A stretch of DNA of 64,000 bases, from contig NZ_QWDC01000002.1 of NCBI RefSeq assembly GCF_003432115.1, positions 744,001-808,000 on the forward strand, given 5' to 3'. A program made the translations under genes and the position numbers. The stretch is from Mucilaginibacter conchicola. GTDB taxonomy: Bacteria; Bacteroidota; Bacteroidia; Sphingobacteriales; Sphingobacteriaceae. Below the pieces are notes generated by a model. That model saw only the letters and a list, made by a program, of their open reading frames with translations, made no database searches and was not told where the DNA came from. This document shows positions 24,972-33,777 of this stretch, piece after piece. Positions within the stretch are counted from its first letter, which is position 1; each line of letters begins with the position of its first letter.

Positions 24972-25352
24972 TTAGCTAAGATCCGTTAACGCGGTGATTA
25001 TTTTATCGTGGACAAACTTAAATACCGAACGGCCGCTGAGTTTAATCTCGTCGCCGGCTTTCATCCCGTTAGGCAGGTTGATAGCTAAAATCGCTACGTA
25101 GCTGATAGCCACCTCAGTTTCGTCGCCACGATGCTCTATATTGCTGATGGCCTGGTGGCGGGTGCTGAAATACGCCTTAGTTTGCTCGGCCTGTTCACGA
25201 AAAGCATCGATGCCATTAAGCGTCATGTTCACTTCGTTGCCCGAGATATTCTGAAACACTATATCCTCAGCCATATCGGCCAGCATGCCCTCAACATCAA
25301 ATTTATTGTAGGCATTGATATAATTCCTGATGATTGCTTCCCTGTCTTTCAT
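24972..25352 (-). CDS. NTF2/SnoaL-like protein
   Basis: 126 residues with the ketosteroid-isomerase-like fold: IIRNYINAYNKFDVEGMLADMAEDIVFQN at the start and a sheet-rich C-terminal half ending SGRSVFKFVHDKIITALTDLS. Members are small dimeric enzymes or binding proteins with a cone-shaped pocket; the ligand cannot be predicted. It starts one base before the stop codon of the SGNH hydrolase gene upstream (25354), so the two form an operon. It is convergent with hisS with three bases between stop codons. Confidence 0.85.
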   Translation of the reverse strand: MKDREAIIRNYINAYNKFDVEGMLADMAEDIVFQNISGNEVNMTLNGIDAFREQAEQTKAYFSTRHQAISNIEHRGDETEVAISYVAILAINLPNGMKAGDEIKLSGRSVFKFVHDKIITALTDLS

Positions 25353-25353
25353 A

Positions 25354-26052
25354 TTACTTAAGTGCTTTAGCTATGGCTTCATCGGTTACTTTGGCCATTA
25401 CCGCATAGCCTGCTACGTTAGGGTGAACGCCATCGGTGGTCAGCTCTGCTTTTTGCCCGTTACGCTCATCAGCCAGCGGCGAAAAATAATCCAATATGGT
25501 TAAATTCTGTTCAGTTGCGTAAGCTTTAATGGCTTTGTTAAGTTCGATGATCCTATCCGCGGCAGCGAAACCTTTGCGCCACGGGTATTCATACACCGGC
25601 AGGTATTCGCACAATATCACTTTGATGTTATTGGCCTTTGCCAGCTGCACCATTGATTTAATATTATCCATAATGCGTGCCGTGGTTACATGACCTGTGG
25701 TGCCGGCAATATCATTGCTCCCTGCAAGGATGATAACAGCTTTAGCTTTTAACGCGACAACATCCTGCCGGAAACGGACAAGTAGTTGCGGCGAGATCTG
25801 CCCGCTAATGCCGCGATCTAAATAACCTTTATGTTCAGCAAAATATTGCGGTACTTTTTGTTTCCAAAACTCAAAAATAGAGCTACCTAAAAACACCACG
25901 CGTTTCTCGCCGGCTGCAAGTGCAGGTAATGCTTTGTTTTCGGCTTCATAATGGCGCAGATCAGCCCAGTCGTCTTTAAAATCTTCGGGTTGCTGCTGGG
26001 CAAATGCCGTGGCTGAGACGAACAGGGACAGGAAAAGAAAGGCTTTTTTCAT
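25354..26052 (-). CDS. Exported SGNH/GDSL-family lipase/acylhydrolase
   Basis: 232 residues from MKKAFLFLSLF. Signal peptide (about 1-19). Block I is VFLGSSIFEFW, in place of GDS, with the catalytic Ser; block II Gly is in RGISGQ; block III is ILAGSNDIAG with the oxyanion Asn; block V is DGVHPNVAGY with catalytic Asp and His. These enzymes remove acyl groups from lipids or polysaccharides in the periplasm; the substrate is unknown. An upstream in-frame ATG at 26136 is ruled out by the promoter box at 26074-26081. Confidence 0.9.
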   Translation of the reverse strand: MKKAFLFLSLFVSATAFAQQQPEDFKDDWADLRHYEAENKALPALAAGEKRVVFLGSSIFEFWKQKVPQYFAEHKGYLDRGISGQISPQLLVRFRQDVVALKAKAVIILAGSNDIAGTTGHVTTARIMDNIKSMVQLAKANNIKVILCEYLPVYEYPWRKGFAAADRIIELNKAIKAYATEQNLTILDYFSPLADERNGQKAELTTDGVHPNVAGYAVMAKVTDEAIAKALK

Positions 26053-26073
26053 AATTATGGGTTGATGGTATTT

Positions 26074-26081
26074 CAAATGTA
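26074..26081 (-). promoter_or_regulatory. TAnnTTTG box of the SGNH hydrolase gene
   Basis: Reads TACATTTG on the minus strand, 21 bases before the start codon at 26052. Confidence 0.5.
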
Positions 26082-26179
26082 CAATACCGTACATTAAATT
26101 TCTATTAAAATAGCTAATTGAGGCAACCATAGCCATGTGTTTAAACGTAATAACTTCAAAACCCCGAAACTAATAACAC

Positions 26180-26920
26180 ATGAAAAAAAGTCTCCTTACT
26201 CTAAGTGCTGCAGGTATACTATTTGCCTCACTTTTAACATCATGCTCAAAAGATAAAGGCGCATCGCCAACTGCAGCCCAGGCAGAAATGGGTTTCCAGT
26301 TAACTGCCGATAATTCGCAATCTGCCGTTGGCACAAATGCTGTTACAGGCGGCCTGGCAGTAAACGATGCCTCACAGGCTGCCATTAAATGGACATCGGT
26401 AATTGCCAACATTACCCGTTTTAAGCTCGAGGCAAAAAAGAACGGTAAAGAAACCGAGGTGACCACTAAAAATGTGGCTAATCTTGATCTGCTGAATCTT
26501 GCTTCTGCGCCAATTACGGCACTGGTTGATACGGGGCATTACAGTGAGATAGAGGTGAAAATATTCCTTACCAAATCATCAGGCAACGATATCCCGCTTA
26601 CGGCTAAAGGTACTTTCACCACATCGGGCGGTGCAACCGTACCAATCGAATTTGATTACAACGACGATGCCATCATTAAAGCCGAAGTTAAAAATGTAGC
26701 CGTTGACGCTACTACTGATGTTACATCAAAAATAAGCCTGCATTTGAACAGGTTGTTGATGGGTATCCCTGCCCGGACAATTGACCAGGCAACCCGCACC
26801 AGTGGCACAATTGTGGTGAGCAGCAGCAGTAATGCAACTATATATAATCAGGTTATTGCCAATGTGCGTTTGGCGTTCGAGGCTCACGAGTTTGAGCATC
26901 ACAGAAGAGGGAGCAACTAA
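26180..26920 (+). CDS. Lipoprotein of unknown function (DUF4382-like layout)
   Basis: 246 residues. Signal peptide with lipobox LTSCSKDKG (Cys22). The mature part is mostly beta: WTSVIANITRFKLEAKKNG, NLDLLNLASAPITALVDTGHYSEIEVKIFL, and an EFDYNDDAIIKAEVKN stretch. The order (lipobox, a strand describing a coupling to a charged value, then PITALVDTGHYSEI) resembles DUF4382-type lipoproteins, but I cannot confirm the family. The C-terminus is rich in His and Glu (EAHEFEHHRRGSN), which could bind metal. Single-gene unit ending in a terminator. Confidence 0.75.
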   Translation: MKKSLLTLSAAGILFASLLTSCSKDKGASPTAAQAEMGFQLTADNSQSAVGTNAVTGGLAVNDASQAAIKWTSVIANITRFKLEAKKNGKETEVTTKNVANLDLLNLASAPITALVDTGHYSEIEVKIFLTKSSGNDIPLTAKGTFTTSGGATVPIEFDYNDDAIIKAEVKNVAVDATTDVTSKISLHLNRLLMGIPARTIDQATRTSGTIVVSSSSNATIYNQVIANVRLAFEAHEFEHHRRGSN

Positions 26921-26938
26921 CAACTGATTCTTATAATG

Positions 26939-26975
26939 AGGCCATTCGTAAATTTGCGGGTGGCCTTTTTTATTT
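26939..26975 (+). terminator. Terminator of the lipoprotein gene
   Basis: AGGCCA (26939-26944) pairs with TGGCCT (26961-26966), followed by a T run. It covers the region of a possible upstream start for the next gene, which argues for the later start at 27014. Confidence 0.7.
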
Positions 26976-27013
26976 CGGGGCGTAAACAATTTTGCTTTAT
27001 TTTATCTCCTGAT

Positions 27014-28207
27014 ATGGATGCGCAAATTTCGGCTAAAAAATTCTGGGGGTTAACCGGTTACCAGTGGACCTGCATCCTGTATATTGCTGTTGCCGTTTTT
27101 TGCTGGCAGCTAAAATACTTTAGGCATATTGATAATAATTACATCATATTCCGCACCTCGTACTATCATTTTAAAGATCATGTAAACCTGTACCTGCTTT
27201 ATCCTAAGGAGTATTATGATGTTTACATCTACGGCCCGCTTTTTACGGTTTTTATTGCACCGCTATCGCTAATGCCCGAGAGCTGGGGCTTCTTTTTTTG
27301 GGAAGTGGGTAACGCAGCTGCCTTTTTATGGGCTATACACTTGCTCCCCTTTAATAACAGGGCAAAAACTGCTATTCTGTTGCTTTGCGCTATAGAGTTT
27401 GCTAACTCAAGCCATTACATGCAGTTTAACCCCATTATTGCCGCTATCATTATTGGTAGTTTTATGCTAATGCAGCATGAAAAATTAAAGTATGCCACCC
27501 TGCTTACCGTAGCAGGCACCCTCATGAAGATCTATCCTATTGTTGGGCTGGCCTTCTTTTTTTTCTCAAAGCATAAAGTGAGGTATATTTTATGGTCGGC
27601 GTTTTGGCTTATCTTGTTCCTGATACTGCCTGCGATCATATCAGGCCCCGAATTTTTGATGCAAACCTACAAAGACTGGTTTGCCGCACTTACTTCAAAA
27701 AACCTCACCAACCAAAGTCTCACTACCGGGTTCGACTGGTGTATGATGGGGGCAGTGCGCCGCGCGTTCCAGGATAGTTCTATACCAAACTGGCCATTCC
27801 TGCTAATAGGTGCAGCATCGGTAATTGGCGCATTGGCCAGGGTTAAACAGTACAATTCATTAAAATTTCGGCTGCAGTTAATGTGCTCATTACTGATAAT
27901 GGTGGTGGTGTTTAGTACCGCATCAGAGCACCCAACATTTATTATAGCTACCGCAGGCGTTGTTATTTACATAATGATGCAACCCAAACCTTTCACTACC
28001 TTCAATATAATAATGCTGGTATTGCTACTTGTGGTTACCGGCCTTGGCCCTTCTGATGCTTTCCCTAAGCCCGCTCGTATCTGGATGCAGAACCATGCAA
28101 TAAAAGCATATATCCCATCCATTATGTGGTTTAAAATTGCCTGGGAATTATTATTTAACGATTTCAGGGGGCAGGTTATCCCGGTTTTGAAGGGAGAGGT
28201 GGCTTAA
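27014..28207 (+). CDS. Polytopic membrane protein, DUF2029/GT87-like glycosyltransferase
   Basis: 397 residues from MDAQISAKK. About ten membrane helices. A first outside loop reads FRTSYYHFKDHVNLYLLYPKEYYDVYIYGP, in which YGP and the preceding acidic and aromatic residues match the GT87 (polyprenol-phosphate-mannose dependent) family. A later loop has LKYATLLTVAGTLMKIYPIV and the cytoplasmic KHKVRY turn, also typical. GT87 proteins move sugars from lipid carriers to outer glycans. The acceptor is unknown. An in-frame ATG at 26936 falls in the preceding terminator and is rejected. Confidence 0.82.
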   Translation: MDAQISAKKFWGLTGYQWTCILYIAVAVFCWQLKYFRHIDNNYIIFRTSYYHFKDHVNLYLLYPKEYYDVYIYGPLFTVFIAPLSLMPESWGFFFWEVGNAAAFLWAIHLLPFNNRAKTAILLLCAIEFANSSHYMQFNPIIAAIIIGSFMLMQHEKLKYATLLTVAGTLMKIYPIVGLAFFFFSKHKVRYILWSAFWLILFLILPAIISGPEFLMQTYKDWFAALTSKNLTNQSLTTGFDWCMMGAVRRAFQDSSIPNWPFLLIGAASVIGALARVKQYNSLKFRLQLMCSLLIMVVVFSTASEHPTFIIATAGVVIYIMMQPKPFTTFNIIMLVLLLVVTGLGPSDAFPKPARIWMQNHAIKAYIPSIMWFKIAWELLFNDFRGQVIPVLKGEVA

Positions 28208-28461
28208 ACGGCTTTGTCATTTCTCCTCGTTCTAAATGACAATTGAATATTATACCTTCTCCGTGAAACTTTCCCGTTATCCCAACTGTTCAATCTATTC
28301 AACAATAAAAATCAGCAATTATTTTTTATAAAAATTGAATATTTATCAATACAAATGGACAACCATTTAAATTTTTGATAAATAATTAGGCTTTAAGATG
28401 ATAATTATTGTAACTTGAGTAAGTTTTTATTGAACATTTATACATTTTGTAATATAATTAT
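28208..28461. other. AT-rich leader region before the Anbu cluster
   Basis: Contains a decayed inverted repeat (GTCATTT / AAATGAC near 28215-28240) and a long AT-rich stretch that must hold the promoter of the ATP-grasp gene. No exact TAnnTTTG box is seen. Confidence 0.4.
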
Positions 28462-29916
28462 ATGCAAGGCTCACAATATTTTGAGAAATATGGCTTAATA
28501 AATGGCACGTGGGACGAAATGTATAGCGAAAATCACATCGTTCGTGGTCATTATAAGAAGGTTATCGATTATTTGTCGCAGGAATCTGCCGATGACCTGA
28601 ATAAAAAGGAAGAACTGGCCAAACGCCTGTTCATGACGCAGGGCATTACCTTCACCGTTTACAACAGCGGCGAGGGGATAGAGAAGATTTTCCCGTTTGA
28701 TATTATTCCCCGCGTTATTACCGCCGCCGAGTGGGAGTTTGTAGAAAAAGGCATCAAACAGCGCCTTACCGCGCTTAATCATTTCCTTAAAGATATTTAC
28801 CACAACCAGTTTATCATAAAAGATGGTGTGGTGCCTATTGATATTGTGTACTCTTGCCCGCATTTTCTGCGCGAGATGTACCAGCTCAACGTACCTTATG
28901 ATGTATATGTACACATAGCAGGCATTGACCTGATACGTGATTACGATGGCACCTTCTACGTATTGGAAGATAACCTGCGTACCCCATCGGGCGTGAGCTA
29001 TATGCTGGAGAACCGCGAGATAACCAAACGTTTATTCCCTGACCTGTTGCCGAATTGCGGTGTACGCAGTGTAACAGAATATCCGTCAATCCTGTACAAA
29101 AACCTGCAAACGCTGTCGCCAAGGCAGGTAAGTAACCCTACGATAGTGTTGCTTAGTCCGGGGATATACAACTCAGCATATTTTGAGCACACCACGCTTG
29201 CCCGTTTAATGGGCGTAGAACTGGTTGAGGGCCGCGACCTGGTGGTGAACAACCACCGCGTGTACATGAAAACCACCACCGGCTTACAGCAGGTAGATGT
29301 GATCTACCGACGTGTGGATGATGACTTCCTTGACCCGCTGGTGTTTAACCCTAACAGCGTGCTGGGCGTAGCCGGCTTAATGGGCGCTTACCGTAAAGGA
29401 AACGTAGCCATTGTAAATGCTTTAGGTAACGGCGTTGCCGATGATAAGGCCACTTACATTTACGTGCCTGACATGATCCGCTATTACCTTAACGAGGAAC
29501 CTTTGCTCAAGAACGTACCCACGCACCGCCTCTCAAACCCCGATGAACGCGAGCACGTGTTTGCCAACATCAACAAAATGGTAGTTAAAAAAACCAACGA
29601 GAGTGGTGGCTACGGTATGCTGATGGGACACGCAGCCAGCGAGGAAGAGATAGAGAAATACAAGCTGGAGATCATGAAAGATCCGCGCAATTTTATCGCG
29701 CAGCCAACTATCAGTCTTTCGGCGGCACCATGTTACATCAACGGCACGTTACAGCCACGCCGCATCGACCTGAGGCCTTATGCCCTTTGCGGCCCCGATG
29801 GCATTGAGATAGTGCCCGGCGGTTTAACCCGTGTGGCCCTTACAGAAGGCTCGTTGGTAGTGAACAGCTCGCAAGGCGGCGGAAGCAAGGATACGTGGGT
29901 GCTGGCAGCCCCCTAA
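28462..29916 (+). CDS. Circularly permuted ATP-grasp protein (DUF404/DUF407)
   Basis: 484 residues, first gene of the Anbu cluster. Family blocks: FDIIPRVI, IDIVYSCPHFLREMY, YVLEDNLRTPSGVSYMLENR, VLLSPGIYNSAYFEH, VDVIYRRVDDDFLDPL and VKKTNESGGYGMLMG. The permuted ATP-grasp fold probably forms amide or peptide bonds. Together with alpha-E and transglutaminase-like proteins and Anbu it makes a recurring bacterial gene set, proposed to make and process a small peptide tag or modification. The last residues (VLAAP) and the stop codon are supplied by a CCCCCTAA-type repeat, so the native C-terminus may have been slightly altered. Confidence 0.93.
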   Translation: MQGSQYFEKYGLINGTWDEMYSENHIVRGHYKKVIDYLSQESADDLNKKEELAKRLFMTQGITFTVYNSGEGIEKIFPFDIIPRVITAAEWEFVEKGIKQRLTALNHFLKDIYHNQFIIKDGVVPIDIVYSCPHFLREMYQLNVPYDVYVHIAGIDLIRDYDGTFYVLEDNLRTPSGVSYMLENREITKRLFPDLLPNCGVRSVTEYPSILYKNLQTLSPRQVSNPTIVLLSPGIYNSAYFEHTTLARLMGVELVEGRDLVVNNHRVYMKTTTGLQQVDVIYRRVDDDFLDPLVFNPNSVLGVAGLMGAYRKGNVAIVNALGNGVADDKATYIYVPDMIRYYLNEEPLLKNVPTHRLSNPDEREHVFANINKMVVKKTNESGGYGMLMGHAASEEEIEKYKLEIMKDPRNFIAQPTISLSAAPCYINGTLQPRRIDLRPYALCGPDGIEIVPGGLTRVALTEGSLVVNSSQGGGSKDTWVLAAP

Positions 29917-30022
29917 CCCCCTAAAGGGGGAACCGAAGTTTAATTCAAACAGACAATAATGCTATTAGCAAGAACTAAAAATATACAAATCAAAAACTCC
30001 CCCTTCAGGGGGCTGGGGGGCT
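29907..30022. repeat. CCCCCTAA/GGGGG inverted-repeat pair between ATP-grasp and alpha-E genes
   Basis: One copy (29907-29934, beginning AGCCCCCTAACCCCCTAAAG) contains the ATP-grasp stop codon. An inverted copy (29997-30022, ending CTGGGGGGCT) ends four bases before the alpha-E start codon. The 62 bases between are AT-rich. A third copy is at 35486-35512. Confidence 0.85.
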
Positions 30023-30026
30023 ACTT

Positions 30027-30962
30027 ATGTTAAGTAGAGTCGCAGCAAGTTTTTATTGGTTAAGCCGCTATATTGAGCGGAGCGATGGTTTGCTCAGGAT
30101 GCTGAAGACCAACTATGCCTCGTCGCAGGATTCTGTTGCGGGTTTTAGCTGGGAACCTATTATGCGCATTTTTTCGGGTGCGGATGATGATATGGTAAAG
30201 TCGCTGGGTAATGAGAGCCGCGCGGTGTTGAAGTTCATGGTGATGGAGCGCGATAACCCAAACTCCATTGTAAACCTCATTACCCTTGCCCGCGAAAACG
30301 CCCGCAGTGTACAGGAACATATCCCTACCGACCTTTGGCAGTGCATCAACGAGTACTACCACACGGTTAAAGAACCGCGCATTGCCACCGGCCTCAGGAA
30401 GGATGACCCTATCGGCATCCTTGATGTGCTGATAAAAGAGGTAATGCTTTATTACGGCACCGCCGAAATTACTATGGAGCGCGGGCAAGCCCGCAGTTTC
30501 ATGAATATCGGCAAATACCTGGAACGGGCTATCCAGTCTATCGATATCCTCGACGTTAAATTCGGGCCGATAAATACCAACCCCGATCTGTTGCTGGATA
30601 TTACCTATTGGAAGCACTTACTGCAATCCATCGGCGGCTATGAGCTTTACCAGAAAACCTACCGCGACGGCCTTGAGGCGCATAACGTGATAGAGCAGGT
30701 TATTTTGAATAACGATTTCCCACGCTCGGTTATCTACTCTGTAAATAACATCCAGCGCTATTTCGACAGGTTAAAGAACAACAGCAACGTGAACGATTAT
30801 CGAGAGATCTCGTTCCAGATAGGTAAGCTGCAAAGCAATATCAAGTATAGTTCGGTAAAAAGCATTAGCCAGGTGGGGCTGCACCAATACCTCACCAGCC
30901 TGCGCGACGACCTGTACAAAATAGGTAACTCCATGAACGAGTACTACTTTGCAAACTCATAA
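30027..30962 (+). CDS. Alpha-E domain protein (DUF403)
   Basis: 311 residues, almost all alpha-helical. Family signatures: LSRVAASFYWLSRYIERSDG at the start, RENARSVQEHIPTDLWQCIN, and FMNIGKYLERAIQSIDIL. Alpha-E proteins are always found with permuted ATP-grasp and transglutaminase genes and are thought to act with them in peptide ligation. It follows the ATP-grasp gene after 110 bases filled by a repeat. The start codon is four bases after that repeat, so translation initiation may be affected by the hairpin. Confidence 0.92.
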   Translation: MLSRVAASFYWLSRYIERSDGLLRMLKTNYASSQDSVAGFSWEPIMRIFSGADDDMVKSLGNESRAVLKFMVMERDNPNSIVNLITLARENARSVQEHIPTDLWQCINEYYHTVKEPRIATGLRKDDPIGILDVLIKEVMLYYGTAEITMERGQARSFMNIGKYLERAIQSIDILDVKFGPINTNPDLLLDITYWKHLLQSIGGYELYQKTYRDGLEAHNVIEQVILNNDFPRSVIYSVNNIQRYFDRLKNNSNVNDYREISFQIGKLQSNIKYSSVKSISQVGLHQYLTSLRDDLYKIGNSMNEYYFANS

Positions 30963-30966
30963 TTTT

Positions 30967-31048
30967 AATTTGAAGATGAGTTGATTTGAAAATTTGAAAA
31001 TTGCCATCTGAAAAGGCGACATCTTCAAATCTTCAAATCCTCAAATTA
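30967..31048. repeat. Word-stutter inverted repeat between alpha-E and transglutaminase genes
   Basis: Arms of 25 bases (30967-30991 and 31024-31048) match with about five mismatches and are made of tandem GATTTGAA-like words. They fill the 99-base gap between the two genes. Confidence 0.75.
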
Positions 31049-31061
31049 ACCCATCAACACC

Positions 31062-32033
31062 ATGCCCGAGTTTAAGATACAGCATATCACCAAATACACT
31101 TATGATAATTTTGTGCGCGATAGTGCCAATAAGATCATCCTGTACCCTATAAATGATATTTACCAGGAAGTGCTGAAGCATGACCTCATCATAACCGGGC
31201 ACCCGCAGGTTGATACTTATATTGATTATTATGGCAACCAGATAGGTAGCTTTACTTATATAGAGCCGCACAATTCGCTGGCTATTAATTCGCAGTTATC
31301 GGTTATCACGCACCCGCGGGCGCTGCCTATGGATGATATGTTTTCTGCAGAGCAGTGGAACGAGTTGTATAACCTGCGCAACGTGGTGCCTTATATCGAT
31401 TTCCTGAAACAGGAATATTTTGAAGGGCTTAGCGAATTGCGCCCCATTGTACAGGCCGAGCGCAAAATTGAAGATACGCCATACCATACAGCGCTTAACT
31501 TTTCTAAATACGTTTACAAGAATTTCGAGTACATAAAAGGCGTAACCACTGTAGAGACCACTCTGGATGAGATCTGGAAACTCCGCGCCGGCGTTTGCCA
31601 GGATTTTGCCCATTTATTGATGGTGATGCTGCGCTACGTAGGCATCCCTGCCCGTTATGTGAGCGGCTACATTTGCCCCAACAAAGATGGCATGCGTGGC
31701 GAAGGCGCAACCCACGCCTGGGCCGAGGCTTATTTGCCTGGTTATGGCTGGTTAGGTATCGACCCTACCAATAACTGTGTAGCTAATGAGAACCACGTGC
31801 GCCTTGCTGTTGGCCGTAACTTTAGCGATTGTTCGCCGGTCAAGGGCGTTTACAAAGGCACATCAGGCCATACGTTGGAAGTATCCGTATCAGTAGGTTA
31901 CCAGGATGGCCAGGTTCACGAAGAAAAAGATATCTTTACCGTTTCAAATTCAAACGCTCCAAAACCCGCGCAAAGCATGCCAAGAAACAGCTATGCAAAG
32001 TATATGGAGATGATACAGCAGCAACAACAATAA
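31062..32033 (+). CDS. Transglutaminase-like protease, first of two in the Anbu cluster
   Basis: 323 residues. An N-terminal beta domain (about 1-90, FKIQHITKYTYDNFVRDS) precedes the transglutaminase core. The catalytic triad blocks are GVCQDFAHLLM (Cys), EGATHAWAEAYLPGYGW (His) and GIDPTNNCV (Asp). The family is usually found with alpha-E and ATP-grasp proteins, where it may hydrolyse or cross-link the peptide product. A Gln/Ser-rich tail ends the protein. It lies between two inverted-repeat elements on the same strand as its partners. Confidence 0.93.
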   Translation: MPEFKIQHITKYTYDNFVRDSANKIILYPINDIYQEVLKHDLIITGHPQVDTYIDYYGNQIGSFTYIEPHNSLAINSQLSVITHPRALPMDDMFSAEQWNELYNLRNVVPYIDFLKQEYFEGLSELRPIVQAERKIEDTPYHTALNFSKYVYKNFEYIKGVTTVETTLDEIWKLRAGVCQDFAHLLMVMLRYVGIPARYVSGYICPNKDGMRGEGATHAWAEAYLPGYGWLGIDPTNNCVANENHVRLAVGRNFSDCSPVKGVYKGTSGHTLEVSVSVGYQDGQVHEEKDIFTVSNSNAPKPAQSMPRNSYAKYMEMIQQQQQ

Positions 32034-32046
32034 TTTTAGATACAAG

Positions 32047-32114
32047 AACCAAGAGTCAAGAATCAAGATCAAATTTTAAAAATAGTCTTGATTCTTGGCT
32101 CTTAACTCTTGACT
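32047..32114. repeat. Word-stutter inverted repeat before the Anbu gene
   Basis: CAAGAATCAAGA (32057-32068) pairs perfectly with TCTTGATTCTTG (32086-32097), with further partial pairing outside. It is built from AGTCAAGA-type words and ends 13 bases before the Anbu start codon. Confidence 0.75.
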
Positions 32115-32127
32115 CTCTTCAAAAATC

Positions 32128-32865
32128 ATGACTTACTGTTTAGGAATTAAGGTAAAAGACGGGTTGGTAGCACTGGCAGATACGCGGATCACTTCGGGTA
32201 CGGAAACCACCAATAAAAAGAAACTTACAGTTGTACAAAAGGACGGCGGCTCCATGTTCATCATGACCAGCGGGCTGCGTTCGGTACGCGATAAGGCGGT
32301 GGTTTACTTTAACGAGATAAACAAAACCCAAACCTTTGATAAGCTTTTCCAGGCAGTTAACGCCTTTGGCGAACAGATCCGTCGCGTGGCCGAAGAAGAC
32401 CGCCAGACCCTTGAGAAAGCGGGCTTCAGGTTTGACCTCAATACCATCATCGGCGGCCAGCTAAAGGATGATGAAGACCATAAACTTTTCCTGCTTTATC
32501 CCGAAGGTAACTGGGTTGAACTGGGCGAAGGCGCTCCTTTTGTGGCTATCGGTAACTCGGGCCACGGCAAGGCGATCCTGAACCGTACCATCGATGAAGA
32601 CTCAAGCATGCACGAGGCGTTGAAGGCAGCATTTCTGTCTTTTGACTCTACCCGTGTGAGCAGCAACAATGTCGATTTCCCGATAGATATTGCGCTGTAT
32701 AAAAAAGGAACCTTTGAGCTGGTAGAACAGCGCTATACGCAGAAAGATCTGGCCAGCATCTCGGCACAATGGGATGATGAGCTGAGAGCTGCCCTGCAAA
32801 ATATATCAGGCGAGTGGATGGAAAAGGCCTTTGCCAAATTACCGGGAGAACACGATGAAGTTTAA
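32128..32865 (+). CDS. Anbu proteasome-like peptidase (T1 family)
   Basis: 245 residues. The sequence opens MTYCLGIKVKDGLVALADTRITSG, which is the proteasome-beta start: after removal of Met, Thr2 would be the N-terminal nucleophile, with the conserved Asp and Lys of T1 peptidases in LADTR and KKKLTVV. The later GNSGHGKAILNR and the acidic C-terminus are typical of Anbu, the bacterial ancestral beta-subunit homologue that forms open helical rings. No HslU-type ATPase lies nearby. The next transglutaminase gene overlaps its end by 11 bases, so the two are translationally coupled. Confidence 0.93.
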   Translation: MTYCLGIKVKDGLVALADTRITSGTETTNKKKLTVVQKDGGSMFIMTSGLRSVRDKAVVYFNEINKTQTFDKLFQAVNAFGEQIRRVAEEDRQTLEKAGFRFDLNTIIGGQLKDDEDHKLFLLYPEGNWVELGEGAPFVAIGNSGHGKAILNRTIDEDSSMHEALKAAFLSFDSTRVSSNNVDFPIDIALYKKGTFELVEQRYTQKDLASISAQWDDELRAALQNISGEWMEKAFAKLPGEHDEV

Positions 32866-33703
32866 GGTATCAGCCAGGTTAGGATATCAGGCAAAATCGG
32901 CGGGTACCATTATTTTAAATATTCATGCACTAAAGACCGAAAAGCAAACGGTACTTGAGGAAACGTTCACCATCAGCCCGCAAGCTGATGCCGAGGAACT
33001 GATCACCCCGGGTACCGACAATCGCTTTATGCGTGTTGACATAAAAGAACCCGGCGATTACACCGTTACTTACGAAGCCATAGTCGACAATCATTTTGAA
33101 CTGGGTAAGTACAACAAGTACAAAGATATCAGTATCAGTCAGCTCGATCCTGCTGTACTGACATACCTTAGCCCCAGCCGTTATTGCCAGTCGGACAGGT
33201 TATACCGCCTTGCCGAGAACGAGTTTGGCACCCTTGCCAACAATTACAACAAGGCCGTTGCCATTACCAAATGGATCCATAACCATGTGGAATACCTGAG
33301 CGGCAGCAGCACATCAGAAACCTCAGCGTATGATACCGTAGCCCAGCAGGCCGGAGTTTGCCGCGATTTTGCGCATTTGGGCATTGCGCTTTGCAGGTCA
33401 CTTTCTATCCCTGCCCGGTACTTTACCGGTTACTCTTATATGCTTATCCCGCAGGATTTTCACGCCTGTTTTGAAGCCTATATTGCCGGTGAGTGGCTGT
33501 TGTTTGATGCTACACGGTTATCACCATTGAACGGCTTTGTAAAAATAGCCACCGGCCGCGATGCCGCCGATGCATCGATAGCCAGCATGTTTGGCGATAT
33601 CAATAATACCGACATTGAAATAAGCTGCCAGCTGGCAGAGGATATTGATTTTGAACCCCGGTATCACTACCCATCAGTTTATGATGGCGTGGCGTACCGT
33701 TAG
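32855..33703 (+). CDS. Transglutaminase-like protease, second in the Anbu cluster
   Basis: 282 residues from MKFKVSARLGY. The beta domain (about 1-95) is followed by the core with GVCRDFAHLGIALCRSLSIPARYFTGYS (Cys), HACFEAYIAGEWLLFD (His) and DATRLSPLN (Asp). It is a distinct paralogue of the protein at 31062; the Cys block begins AGVCRDF instead of AGVCQDF. The start codon lies inside the Anbu gene, 11 bases before its stop. Having two transglutaminases around Anbu suggests different steps on one product. An upstream in-frame start at 32831 is unlikely. Confidence 0.92.
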   Translation: MKFKVSARLGYQAKSAGTIILNIHALKTEKQTVLEETFTISPQADAEELITPGTDNRFMRVDIKEPGDYTVTYEAIVDNHFELGKYNKYKDISISQLDPAVLTYLSPSRYCQSDRLYRLAENEFGTLANNYNKAVAITKWIHNHVEYLSGSSTSETSAYDTVAQQAGVCRDFAHLGIALCRSLSIPARYFTGYSYMLIPQDFHACFEAYIAGEWLLFDATRLSPLNGFVKIATGRDAADASIASMFGDINNTDIEISCQLAEDIDFEPRYHYPSVYDGVAYR

Positions 33704-33741
33704 GCCGACATCAATTTACTATCACATTTAACATCAAAGTT

Positions 33742-33770
33742 TTGGCTTAGGGCAAATAGGAGTATCTTTG
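33742..33770 (+). promoter_or_regulatory. Promoter of gltX with both elements
   Basis: TTG (33742-33744) and TATCTTTG (33763-33770) are 18 bases apart, matching the Bacteroidota -33/-7 pattern. The box ends seven bases before the ATG, so the transcript should be leaderless. Confidence 0.65.
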
Positions 33771-33777
33771 CCACGCA

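Noticed and set aside
26936..27013. Upstream start for the GT87-like protein
   Set aside because: The region forms the terminator of the preceding lipoprotein gene, and the first 26 codons do not look like protein.
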